Source: Prolixibacteraceae bacterium (GTDB lineage: Bacteria > Bacteroidota > Bacteroidia > Bacteroidales > Prolixibacteraceae). From it: 8,520 nucleotides of DNA. Positions 1-5,892 of this stretch are shown in pieces. How positions within the stretch are numbered: position 1 is the first letter of the stretch; each line of letters starts with the position of its first letter. The notes under the pieces were generated by a model. That model ran no database searches and was not told the DNA's origin. It was given only the letters and a program-made list of their open reading frames with translations. Both the position numbers and the translations under genes were made by a program. The DNA is taken from NCBI GenBank assembly GCA_027858145.1, contig JAQIDF010000416.1:1-8520 (forward strand), given 5' to 3'.

Positions 1-1538
1 GCCATTTCAACATTCTCATCAAGGGCTACATTGGCCTGAGCTTCGCGTAAATATGGCCACACATCGTTTGTGCCCGGAGTTTTATTTTCCTGACGGTAGT
101 TGGCCAGCTGTACCATGTAAAACGACAGATCAGGATTGTCCCATTTCTCGCGCCAGTCTTTTATGAGTAGCCGCATCTGGTCTTCATAGCGTTTCGCTTC
201 GGGCATGGCATCTGCATTCGATTCGCCCTGGTACCAAATTGCCCCTTTTATGGCATGTTTTATTATTGGGTTAATCATTCCGTTATACAATAATGTGGGA
301 TAATCATTGGGGAGTAGTACGCTGCTGCTTATTCCTTCCGGATTTTGAGGGGTGGGTGTATCGTCTTTCTTTATCTTCCATTTTCCTGATAGCTCAATGC
401 GGGTTGTGCCATCGGTGATGTACATCTCACGTTCTGAGCCATGAAAACCACCTCCGCCGGTGTAGTCTTCTACTCTTACGGTAATGGTGTTTTCACCTTT
501 GCGGATTAAACCTTTGGGGATTTTATATGTACGTACACGATTATATTGGTTATAGGTTTTACCAACACGTGCTTCGTTAATCCATGTGATGTCACTGTCA
601 TCAATTCGTGCCAGCCATATTGATGCTTTTTCGGTATCGAAGTTTTCGGGTATTTTAACTTTTTTACGGTACCAGGCAATGCCATCAAAGCTATCCCATT
701 CGGCTTGTGTTTCCCAAACTTGTGGTTGAGAAAATGCCATCCATTCTTTATCATCATACTTTTCTTCGATATACGAATGGTGATAATTTGGATTTTGTAC
801 TTCTTTTAATTTAGCCTGATAAATGTTGAATACTTCTTTTTGTTTTTTGGCAATTTCTTCAATATTAACATCTTTCAGGTCTTTGGCCCATTCAGCCATG
901 AAAGGATCGTTTTCAACCGTTTCAGGACTTATCCAGGTCTCGATGATTGTCCCGCCCCAGTTTGAACTGATTAAACCAACCGGAACACCGGTTTCGAGGT
1001 GTATGTTTTTGCCAAAATGATAACCTACGGCTGAAAAAGAGGCCGCGGTTTCAGGACTGCATATATGCCATTCTGCCGGAGCTGTATCATTGGCCGGTTC
1101 TACAGCGGCGTTGTTTTCAACCTTAAAAAGCCTGATTTCAGAGTAATTTGCATTCTGAACTTCTTCAGAGCCACGGTTGGTTTCAATTAAAGGCCATTCC
1201 ATGTTCGATTGCCCCGAGCATACCCATACATCACCCACAAGAATGTTTTCAAGAATAATTCGGTTTTTACCTTTAATAGATAGTTCGTAAGGGCCTCCGG
1301 CTTTTCCGGTTGGTACTTTTACCGACCATTTGCCTTGTATGTTCGTTGTTGTTTCATGTGAATTACCTCTGAATGTTACCGTAATGCTTTCGTTGCTGTC
1401 TGCCCATCCCCAAATATTGGTTTCGGTGTTACGTTGTAATACCATATTGGAGCTTAGCACATGAGGAATTTTTACATTTGCCATTATTGACGTGCTTGTA
1501 AAAATTGATACAAATAGTATAAGTAATGGTCGTTTCAT
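1..1538 (-). CDS. Secreted sialate O-acetylesterase (SGNH hydrolase), C-terminus cut by window edge
   Basis: This enzyme is predicted to remove O-acetyl esters from sialic acids or other acetylated glycans in the periplasm or outside the cell. The frame is open from the ATG at 1538 to the window edge, giving 512 complete codons. Residues 1 to about 20 form a signal peptide (MKRPLLILFVSIFTSTSIMA). A beta-rich N-terminal part follows, with the family's LQR...IWGWA pattern. SGNH block I is CSGQSNMEWP, with Ser111 as the likely nucleophile. SNWGG (Asn193) is the oxyanion-hole block and WYQGESNA (about 435-442) is a further conserved block. Residues about 255-385 look like an inserted beta-sandwich, sugar-binding-like domain splitting the hydrolase fold, as is common in Bacteroidota members. 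The catalytic Asp/His block should lie beyond the edge, so completeness and activity cannot be judged. No partner gene is visible on this side; it is divergent from asnA. The exact acetylated substrate is unknown, since xylan or pectin acetylesterases share this fold. Confidence 0.9.
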   Translation of the reverse strand, partial: MKRPLLILFVSIFTSTSIMANVKIPHVLSSNMVLQRNTETNIWGWADSNESITVTFRGNSHETTTNIQGKWSVKVPTGKAGGPYELSIKGKNRIILENILVGDVWVCSGQSNMEWPLIETNRGSEEVQNANYSEIRLFKVENNAAVEPANDTAPAEWHICSPETAASFSAVGYHFGKNIHLETGVPVGLISSNWGGTIIETWISPETVENDPFMAEWAKDLKDVNIEEIAKKQKEVFNIYQAKLKEVQNPNYHHSYIEEKYDDKEWMAFSQPQVWETQAEWDSFDGIAWYRKKVKIPENFDTEKASIWLARIDDSDITWINEARVGKTYNQYNRVRTYKIPKGLIRKGENTITVRVEDYTGGGGFHGSEREMYITDGTTRIELSGKWKIKKDDTPTPQNPEGISSSVLLPNDYPTLLYNGMINPIIKHAIKGAIWYQGESNADAMPEAKRYEDQMRLLIKDWREKWDNPDLSFYMVQLANYRQENKTPGTNDVWPYLREAQANVALDENVEM

Positions 1539-1792
1539 AAGAATTATTTTTTGTTATTGACATGCTAAGTTATACAAAAAACGATAAAGCTGTTTGGTTT
1601 TCGTTTTTGTAAGTTTCAATAACCTCTTTTGCAAATATGCAATGATGCGATAGAATTACAGCCAGATGTTTGTTGCGGTAAATGACAAAATGAGGGGGTA
1701 AATGTTGCAAAATGTTTTATTCCGAATGATTACTATTGTTTCAATTTGTTTAAAAAAATCAGTAAAGCATACAATTTTATCATTTTTAATGA

Positions 1793-1800
1793 TATTTTTG
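1793..1800 (+). promoter_or_regulatory. Candidate Bacteroidota -7 box for asnA
   Basis: TATTTTTG is an exact match to TAnnTTTG. No good TTTG-like -33 box is seen about 20 bases upstream, so this is a half-supported promoter. If used, it would give a leader of roughly 85 bases containing the hairpin at 1848-1877. A second possible box, AAAATTTG at 1832-1839, has one mismatch and would start transcription just before the hairpin. Confidence 0.35.
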
Positions 1801-1847
1801 TGGCAAAGTGATTGATTGGATTCGCTTTATTAAAATTTGAATGAATG

Positions 1848-1877
1848 AAAGTCCCATTTTTTAGAGGGGGCTTTTTT
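1848..1877 (+). promoter_or_regulatory. Hairpin followed by T run in the asnA leader
   Basis: AAAGTCCC (1848-1855) can pair with GGGGCTTT (1867-1874), eight pairs including one G-T wobble, around an 11-base loop. The right arm runs into TTTTTT (1872-1877). It resembles an intrinsic terminator but sits 14 bases before the asnA ATG, and no plus-strand gene lies upstream to be terminated. It is therefore either an attenuator, a 5' mRNA stabiliser, or chance. The U tract overlaps the stem, so it would be a weak terminator. Confidence 0.4.
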
Positions 1878-1891
1878 AAAATTATAGAAGT

Positions 1892-2926
1892 ATGAAGTTA
1901 ACGATACCTGAAGGGTATAGTCCTTTACAAGATCCGGTACAAACCGAGCGTGCCATAAAGATGGTAAAAGATTTTTTTCAGTCAAATTTGTCATCTGAAA
2001 TGCGACTAAGGCGTGTTACAGCACCTTTGTTTGTATTACGGGGAACCGGAATTAATGATGATTTGAATGGAACTGAGCGTGCCGTAAATTTCCCCATAAA
2101 AGATATGGATGACCAGGTGGCTGAAGTAGTACACTCATTAGCAAAGTGGAAACGAATGACATTGGGGAAGCTTGATATATCTTCAGGATACGGATTGTAT
2201 ACAGATATGAATGCCATCAGGGCTGACGAAGAGCTCACAAATATTCATTCATTGTATGTTGATCAGTGGGATTGGGAAGTTGTAATGGATAAAGAGCAAC
2301 GGAATATCGAGTTTTTGAAACGGGTTGTTAACCGCCTGTTTGAAGTGTTTAAAAGAACAGAATATCAGATTTTTGAAGAGTATCGTGAGCTTGAACCTCA
2401 GTTGCCCGAACATATTACATTTTTACATACCGAAGAATTGTTGGAGATGTACCCTGATAAAACGCCTTTTGAAAGGGAGACAGAAGCAGCAAAAAAATAT
2501 GGTGCAATATTTATTATAGGCATTGGTGGTGTTATGTCTAATGGTAAAAAACATGATGGCCGTGCGCCCGATTACGATGACTGGTCAACCGAAACCGTTA
2601 ATGGATTTAAAGGTTTGAATGGTGACATTGTAATCTGGAACCCCATTTTGGAAAGAGCTTTTGAGATTTCTTCGATGGGAATCCGGGTTGATAAAAAAGC
2701 TTTGTTGCATCAGCTGGAGCATGAAGATAAGATTGAACGTAAAGAACTACTATTTCATAAAATGTTGCTGAATGATCAATTACCATTGACTTTTGGAGGT
2801 GGAATCGGTCAGTCGCGCCTGTGCATGTATTTCTTGCGTAAAGCGCATATTGGTGAAGTTCAGGCTTCATTGTGGCCCGACGAAATGATTGAAAAATGTG
2901 AGGCCAATAAAATCTTTCTGATGTAG
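1892..2926 (+). CDS. asnA: Aspartate-ammonia ligase (asparagine synthetase A)
   Basis: AsnA makes asparagine in the cytoplasm from aspartate, ammonia and ATP through an aspartyl-adenylate, releasing AMP and pyrophosphate. It is related to class II aminoacyl-tRNA synthetases. The 344 residues are close to the usual size (E. coli about 330). Family signatures run through the protein: APLFV..GTGINDDLNG (44-60), GLYTDMNAIRADEE (101-114), YVDQWDWE (122-129), GIGG (210-213), KKHDGRAPDYDDW (219-231), LNGDIVIWNP (242-251), FEISSMGIRVD (257-267) and the C-terminal GGGIGQSRLCM (302-312) with HIGEVQASLWP. All regions expected for aspartate and ATP binding are intact. The ATG at 1892 fits the family N-terminus; the preceding AGAAG is at best a weak ribosome site. 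The gene stands alone, with its own terminator directly after it and a hairpin leader before it, so regulation by asparagine supply is possible but unproven. Confidence 0.97.
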   Translation: MKLTIPEGYSPLQDPVQTERAIKMVKDFFQSNLSSEMRLRRVTAPLFVLRGTGINDDLNGTERAVNFPIKDMDDQVAEVVHSLAKWKRMTLGKLDISSGYGLYTDMNAIRADEELTNIHSLYVDQWDWEVVMDKEQRNIEFLKRVVNRLFEVFKRTEYQIFEEYRELEPQLPEHITFLHTEELLEMYPDKTPFERETEAAKKYGAIFIIGIGGVMSNGKKHDGRAPDYDDWSTETVNGFKGLNGDIVIWNPILERAFEISSMGIRVDKKALLHQLEHEDKIERKELLFHKMLLNDQLPLTFGGGIGQSRLCMYFLRKAHIGEVQASLWPDEMIEKCEANKIFLM

Positions 2927-2954
2927 AATTAATCACGTATTCAAAATAAAGGAG

Positions 2955-2987
2955 AAAGTCCGGGCATGTTGTGTCCGGACTTTTTTT
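2955..2987 (+). terminator. Intrinsic terminator after asnA
   Basis: AAAGTCCGGGCA (2955-2966) pairs with TGTCCGGACTTT (2972-2983), a 12-pair stem with one G-T wobble and a five-base loop, followed by a run of seven T (2981-2987). It begins 29 bases after the asnA stop, so asnA is transcribed separately from gltX. Confidence 0.9.
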
Positions 2988-3065
2988 GATACAATAACTT
3001 TAAAAATATACTATGGTTGAATGATTTTAGGGAAACATAAACTATATTAGGAATAATGCAGCCTG

Positions 3066-3204
3066 ACCCGCTTTATTCACCAAATTGGATAAAGGTGAAT
3101 GCAAAAGCGGGTTGCCCCGACTTAGCTTAGCCCAGTTTTGTGTAACAAAATTGGTTGCGAAACTTAGTCGCTGTCGGAGACAGAAATTATTCTTATGAAT
3201 AATT
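3066..3204. repeat. Structured intergenic element with consecutive inverted repeats
   Basis: This 139-base stretch contains tightly packed inverted repeats. Hairpin A pairs ACCCGCTTT+ATTCACC (3066-3081) with GGTGAAT (3094-3100) and AAAGCGGGT (3104-3112), with a three-base bulge. Hairpin B pairs CCAGTTTTGT (3132-3141) with ACAAAATTGG (3145-3154) around GTA; it is enclosed by CGACTTAG (3118-3125) facing CTTAGTCG (3163-3170), with one mismatch. Hairpin C is CTGTC-GGA-GACAG (3171-3183). Hairpin D pairs AATTATTC (3185-3192) with GAATAATT (3197-3204). None ends in a U run like a terminator. It could be a dispersed REP- or MITE-like repeat or a structured RNA; the sequence alone does not decide. The open minus-strand frame across it (3042-3224) looks accidental. 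Confidence 0.5.
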
Positions 3205-3236
3205 GGATCTAATTTATCGTGCAAGTAAATCTAGGG

Positions 3237-3268
3237 GTTGCTGTACTATTTTTGAAAATGTATCTTTG
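3237..3268 (+). promoter_or_regulatory. gltX promoter (GTTG - 20 bases - TATCTTTG)
   Basis: TATCTTTG at 3261-3268 is an exact TAnnTTTG -7 box, with GTTG at 3237-3240 as a -33 box 20 bases upstream. This is the spacing usual for the primary sigma factor of Bacteroidota. Transcription would start near 3274, giving a leader of about 20 bases. A second exact -7 match, TATTTTTG, lies at 3247-3254 and may be an alternative start. The promoter is downstream of the structured element at 3066-3204, so that element is probably not part of this transcript. Confidence 0.7.
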
Positions 3269-3292
3269 TGGACATTTTAAAAATTGACAGCA

Positions 3293-4822
3293 ATGGATCG
3301 ACAAAACGTAAGGGTGAGATTTGCCCCAAGCCCAACCGGGCCTTTACATATAGGTGGTGTTCGTACCGCTTTGTTTAATTATTTGTTTGCCCGTAAACAT
3401 AACGGAACCTTTATTTTACGTATCGAAGATACTGATCAGACACGTTACGTGCCGGGTGCTGAAGCGTATATAATGGAGTCTCTCGGGTGGTGTGGAATCG
3501 AAATTGATGAAGGTGTTACTGAGGGTGGCAGGTTTGGTCCATACCGTCAATCGGAACGAAAGGATATTTATAAGGAATATGCTCTTGAGTTGATTGAAAA
3601 TGGCAATGCTTATTATGCTTTCGACACAGCTGAAGAACTTGATGCCATAAGATCTGATTTTGAATCGAAAGGCGAAACGTTTACCTATAACAGTCAGACC
3701 CGTGGCAGTTTGAAAAATTCACTTACGCTTTCAGCTGGTGAGGTACAGAAAAGAATTGATGCAGGCGAGAAATTTGTTGTCAGGTTCAAGATGCCCGATA
3801 ATATTGATGTTACCGATAACGATATTGTTCGTGGCCCGGTAACGTTTAATTCCGATCGTCTTGACGATAAAATTCTTTTTAAATCTGATGGAATGCCAAC
3901 TTATCACCTGGCAAATGTTGTAGATGACCACCTGATGGAAATAACCCATGTAATTCGTGGTGAAGAATGGTTGCCTTCGATGCCTTTACATGTTCTTTTG
4001 TATGAGAAATTAGGTTGGGAGAAACCTGAATTTGCCCACTTGCCGTTGATACTGAAGCCGGTAGGTAAAGGAAAGCTGAGCAAACGCGATGGCGAAAAAA
4101 TGGGTTTCCCGGTATTCCCGTTGCAATGGACTGACCCAAAAACAGGTGACGTTTCAAAAGGATACCGCGAAGATGGGTATTTCCCCGAAGCTTTTATTAA
4201 TCTTTTAGCCCTTCTGGGCTGGAATCCGGGAACCGAGCAAGAATTGTTTAGCATGTCTGAGCTTATCGAAGCTTTCGATTTAACCCGTGTTGGAAAATCG
4301 GGCTCGAAGTTCGATCCTGAAAAGGCTAAGTGGTTTAATCATCAATACATGATGAATAAAAACGATGAAGAGCTTGCTGAACAGTTTATGGCATTGTTAA
4401 AAATCAAGCAAATTGATGCTGATAAGGATTATATAGCTAAAGTAATGGGTATGCTTAAAGAGCGTGCAACCTTTATTACCGATATTTGGGAGCAAGGATA
4501 TTACTTCTTTAAATGCCCCGAAGAATATGATGCAAAAACAGTTAAGAAACGCTGGAAAGCCGGTGTTCCGGAAATAATGACTGAGATTCTTGAATTTCTA
4601 AAAGCATATGATGGAGAATGGCAGGCCGTGCCGTTAAAAGAACAATTCTCAGCTTTTGTAAATGAAAAAGAATGGGGTTTTGGCGTTGTAATGAATGCTT
4701 TCAGGCTTTGTATTGTTGGTGCCGCTATGGGAGCCGATCTTTTTGAGATTTGCGAAATGATTGGTCGTGGCGACACCATTGCGCGCATCGAAAAAGGGTT
4801 GACTACGCTTGAAATAAAGTAA
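3293..4822 (+). CDS. gltX: Glutamate-tRNA ligase (GluRS)
   Basis: GluRS attaches glutamate to tRNA(Glu) in the cytoplasm, a class I aminoacyl-tRNA synthetase. I chose the ATG at 3293 (509 aa, MDRQNVRVRFAPSPTG) over an in-frame TTG nine bases upstream, because it matches the family N-terminus and follows the promoter at a normal distance. Features in order: FAPSPTGPLHIGG (10-22) with the HIGH-type motif at 19-22; LRIEDTD (42-48), which binds substrate; a tRNA acceptor-binding region with HVIRGEEWLPS (219-229); and the KMSKS-type loop KLSKR (261-265). About 15 extra residues follow KLSKRDG before GYREDGYFPEA when compared with my recollection of E. coli GluRS. The helical anticodon-binding half runs from about 330 to 509. 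The cysteine/histidine zinc site of some GluRS enzymes is absent (no Cys near 98-130). It is a single-gene unit with its own promoter and terminator. Confidence 0.97.
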   Translation: MDRQNVRVRFAPSPTGPLHIGGVRTALFNYLFARKHNGTFILRIEDTDQTRYVPGAEAYIMESLGWCGIEIDEGVTEGGRFGPYRQSERKDIYKEYALELIENGNAYYAFDTAEELDAIRSDFESKGETFTYNSQTRGSLKNSLTLSAGEVQKRIDAGEKFVVRFKMPDNIDVTDNDIVRGPVTFNSDRLDDKILFKSDGMPTYHLANVVDDHLMEITHVIRGEEWLPSMPLHVLLYEKLGWEKPEFAHLPLILKPVGKGKLSKRDGEKMGFPVFPLQWTDPKTGDVSKGYREDGYFPEAFINLLALLGWNPGTEQELFSMSELIEAFDLTRVGKSGSKFDPEKAKWFNHQYMMNKNDEELAEQFMALLKIKQIDADKDYIAKVMGMLKERATFITDIWEQGYYFFKCPEEYDAKTVKKRWKAGVPEIMTEILEFLKAYDGEWQAVPLKEQFSAFVNEKEWGFGVVMNAFRLCIVGAAMGADLFEICEMIGRGDTIARIEKGLTTLEIK

Positions 4823-4844
4823 ATAACGGAGAATCACATAAAAC

Positions 4845-4879
4845 AAAGGCTGCTCGATATATCGGACAGCCTTTTTTTT
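4845..4879. terminator. Terminator shared by convergent gltX and DUF2795 gene
   Basis: AAAGGCTG (4845-4852) pairs with CAGCCTTT (4867-4874), with a smaller inner stem CGAT/ATCG (4855-4858 and 4861-4864), and ends in eight T (4872-4879). It lies 22 bases after the gltX stop. Read on the minus strand, the same stem is followed by TTTGTTTT, so it may also stop transcription of the gene at 4904-5125, although it works best for gltX. Confidence 0.88.
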
Positions 4880-4903
4880 ATAAGATTTTTAACTCGTTAT
4901 TGA

Positions 4904-5125
4904 TCAATACTCATCTTCATTAAAGAAGAAATCGTCTTTGCTCGGATAATCCGGCCAGATATCTTCTATCGATTCGTAAATTTCACCTTCATCTTCAATT
5001 TCCTGAAGGTTTTCAATTACTTCAAGCGGTGCACCCGAACGGATTCCATAGTCAATTAATTCATCCTTGCTCGCGGGCCAGGGCGCATCTTCCAGTTTTG
5101 AGGCTAATTCTAGTGTCCAGTACAT
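4904..5125 (-). CDS. DUF2795 family small acidic protein
   Basis: This 73-residue protein belongs to the DUF2795 group that I recognise from Bacteroidota (MYWTLELASKLEDAPWP..KDELIDYGIRSGAPLEV.ENLQEIEDE); its function is not known. It has no signal peptide, membrane segment or cysteines and is very acidic, with 22 Asp/Glu against four Lys/Arg. The N-terminal half (1-40) carries the recognisable domain. The tail (41-73) is mostly acidic and aromatic, with IEDIWPDYP and a final DDFFFNEDEY. The ATG at 5125 is the only reasonable start. It is separated by 80 bases from the adenosyltransferase upstream and faces gltX. The 80-base gap and candidate promoter suggest that it can be transcribed alone. 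A binding or regulatory role in the cytoplasm would be a guess. Confidence 0.88.
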   Translation of the reverse strand: MYWTLELASKLEDAPWPASKDELIDYGIRSGAPLEVIENLQEIEDEGEIYESIEDIWPDYPSKDDFFFNEDEY

Positions 5126-5163
5126 AGTTAATTATGATTAACAGTATTCCTTGAAATTAAGTG

Positions 5164-5171
5164 CGAATATA
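5164..5171 (-). promoter_or_regulatory. Weak -7 box candidate for the DUF2795 gene
   Basis: On the minus strand TATATTCG matches TAnnTTTG with one mismatch and is followed by CA, as often seen. It would give a leader of roughly 30 bases. A TTG lies about 22 bases upstream of it. Support is limited because the surroundings are AT-rich. Confidence 0.3.
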
Positions 5172-5205
5172 AAAAATATTTTTAACTAAAAAACAACAAT
5201 ATGGG

Positions 5206-5772
5206 TTAACCATTGGTTCTATTCCATATTGTTTCGTTTTGTGAATTTTTGAAATTGTTGTAACGGGCTAGAACAAAGAGATAGTCTGATAATCTGTTGA
5301 TGAACATTAAAACATGTTGGTCAATATTTTCTTCCTCAGATATTGTTGTAATACGTCGTTCAGCTCTTCTGCAAACCGTGCGTGCTACATGGGTTTGTGC
5401 TGCCGATGGGGTGCCGCCTGGAAGGATAAAGTTTGTTAAAGCTGGCATTTGTTCCTGCATGCGGTCAATTTCTTTCTCTATTTTTTCAATGTCGTTGCCA
5501 TCGCATTCCAGAGTAACTCTCAAATTCGATTTTTCCGGGTCCGTTGCCAGATACGAACCAATGACAAACAGTTTATTTTGTATCAAATCTAACGTAGAGC
5601 TTACTTCTTTTTCGATTGGGGTTGCTTTTATCATACCAATCCACGAATTAAGTTCGTCAACAGTGCCATAAGCTTCAAGCCGGCGGTCTGTTTTTTCTAC
5701 CCGTGTGCCACCGATTAGCCCCGAAGTACCATTGTCGCCGGTTTTGGTGTATATCTTAAATTCTTTATCCAT
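5206..5772 (-). CDS. PduO-type cob(I)yrinic acid a,c-diamide / cob(I)alamin adenosyltransferase
   Basis: This cytoplasmic enzyme transfers the adenosyl group of ATP to cob(I)alamin, giving the coenzyme form adenosylcobalamin and triphosphate. The 188 residues fit the trimeric five-helix-bundle PduO/MMAB family, not the CobA/BtuR P-loop family. The N-terminal ATP loop is YTKTGDNGTSGLIGG (8-22). AYGTVDELNSWIG (34-46) and NKLFVIGSYLATDP (66-79) follow, then FILPGGTPSAAQTHVARTVCRRAERR (115-140), which carries the conserved arginines and glutamate of the ATP/cobalamin site (Arg136, Glu138, Arg139 region). The C-terminal helix is INRLSDYLFVLAR (158-170). The ATG at 5772 begins just before the ATP loop, as usual. 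It is divergent from recG. No cobalamin synthesis, transport or B12-dependent enzyme is seen here, so its client enzyme (methylmalonyl-CoA mutase in many Bacteroidota) must be encoded elsewhere. Confidence 0.95.
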   Translation of the reverse strand: MDKEFKIYTKTGDNGTSGLIGGTRVEKTDRRLEAYGTVDELNSWIGMIKATPIEKEVSSTLDLIQNKLFVIGSYLATDPEKSNLRVTLECDGNDIEKIEKEIDRMQEQMPALTNFILPGGTPSAAQTHVARTVCRRAERRITTISEEENIDQHVLMFINRLSDYLFVLARYNNFKNSQNETIWNRTNG

Positions 5773-5795
5773 AACGCGATTTTTTTAAAGAAAGA

Positions 5796-5803
5796 CAAAG
5801 TAA
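5796..5803 (-). promoter_or_regulatory. Candidate -7 box for the adenosyltransferase gene
   Basis: On the minus strand TTACTTTG matches TAnnTTTG with one mismatch, 23 bases before the ATG. No clear -33 box is visible. It fits a short untranslated leader but could be chance. Confidence 0.3.
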
Positions 5804-5880
5804 AGGGAAATTGGTTCGATATGCGAATGCTTTGTGAATAAAAAAATGTAACGGGATGTTTTTTTCCGGCGGGTTAATAA

Positions 5881-5888
5881 TATCTTTG
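5881..5888 (+). promoter_or_regulatory. Exact -7 box abutting the recG start
   Basis: TATCTTTG is identical to the gltX -7 box and is only four bases from the recG ATG at 5893. Transcription normally begins about 5-7 bases after this box, which would put the mRNA 5' end at or just inside the start codon. The -33 position (about 5857-5860, TGTT) is a poor match. Confidence 0.45.
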
Positions 5889-5892
5889 TTAT

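Larger units (their letters stand above)
1539..1891. other. Divergent intergenic region between esterase and asnA
   Basis: This AT-rich gap holds no convincing gene. It must contain the start signals of both divergent genes. On the plus side there is a perfect TAnnTTTG box at 1793-1800, a one-mismatch box at 1832-1839, and a hairpin with a T run just before asnA. On the minus side I found no exact TAnnTTTG box upstream of the esterase start. No tRNA, repeat array or longer palindrome was seen in the rest (about 1560-1790). Confidence 0.6.

Noticed and set aside
2607..2936. 109-codon minus-strand frame opposite the end of asnA
   Set aside because: It is antisense to strongly conserved AsnA motifs and shows no family features of its own.
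3042..3224. 60-codon minus-strand open frame between asnA and gltX
   Set aside because: It runs through the inverted-repeat element, has no recognisable family, no promoter-like box noted, and its composition follows the hairpin arms; it is probably accidental.
3284..3292. In-frame TTG start for gltX, adding three residues
   Set aside because: The ATG at 3293 gives the normal GluRS N-terminus and lies a suitable distance from the promoter; TTG starts are rare in this group.
3904..4254. 116-codon and 92-codon minus-strand frames opposite gltX
   Set aside because: They are antisense shadows of the conserved GluRS core, with no recognisable domains.
5165..5215. AT-rich palindrome AAAAATATTTTT and GGTTAACC near the end of the adenosyltransferase gene as a terminator or operator
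   Set aside because: The AT palindrome has no GC stem and the GGTTAACC palindrome is short and overlaps the stop codon; neither is better than chance.
5297..5671. 124-codon plus-strand frame opposite the adenosyltransferase
   Set aside because: It is antisense to the PduO-type motifs and has no independent support.
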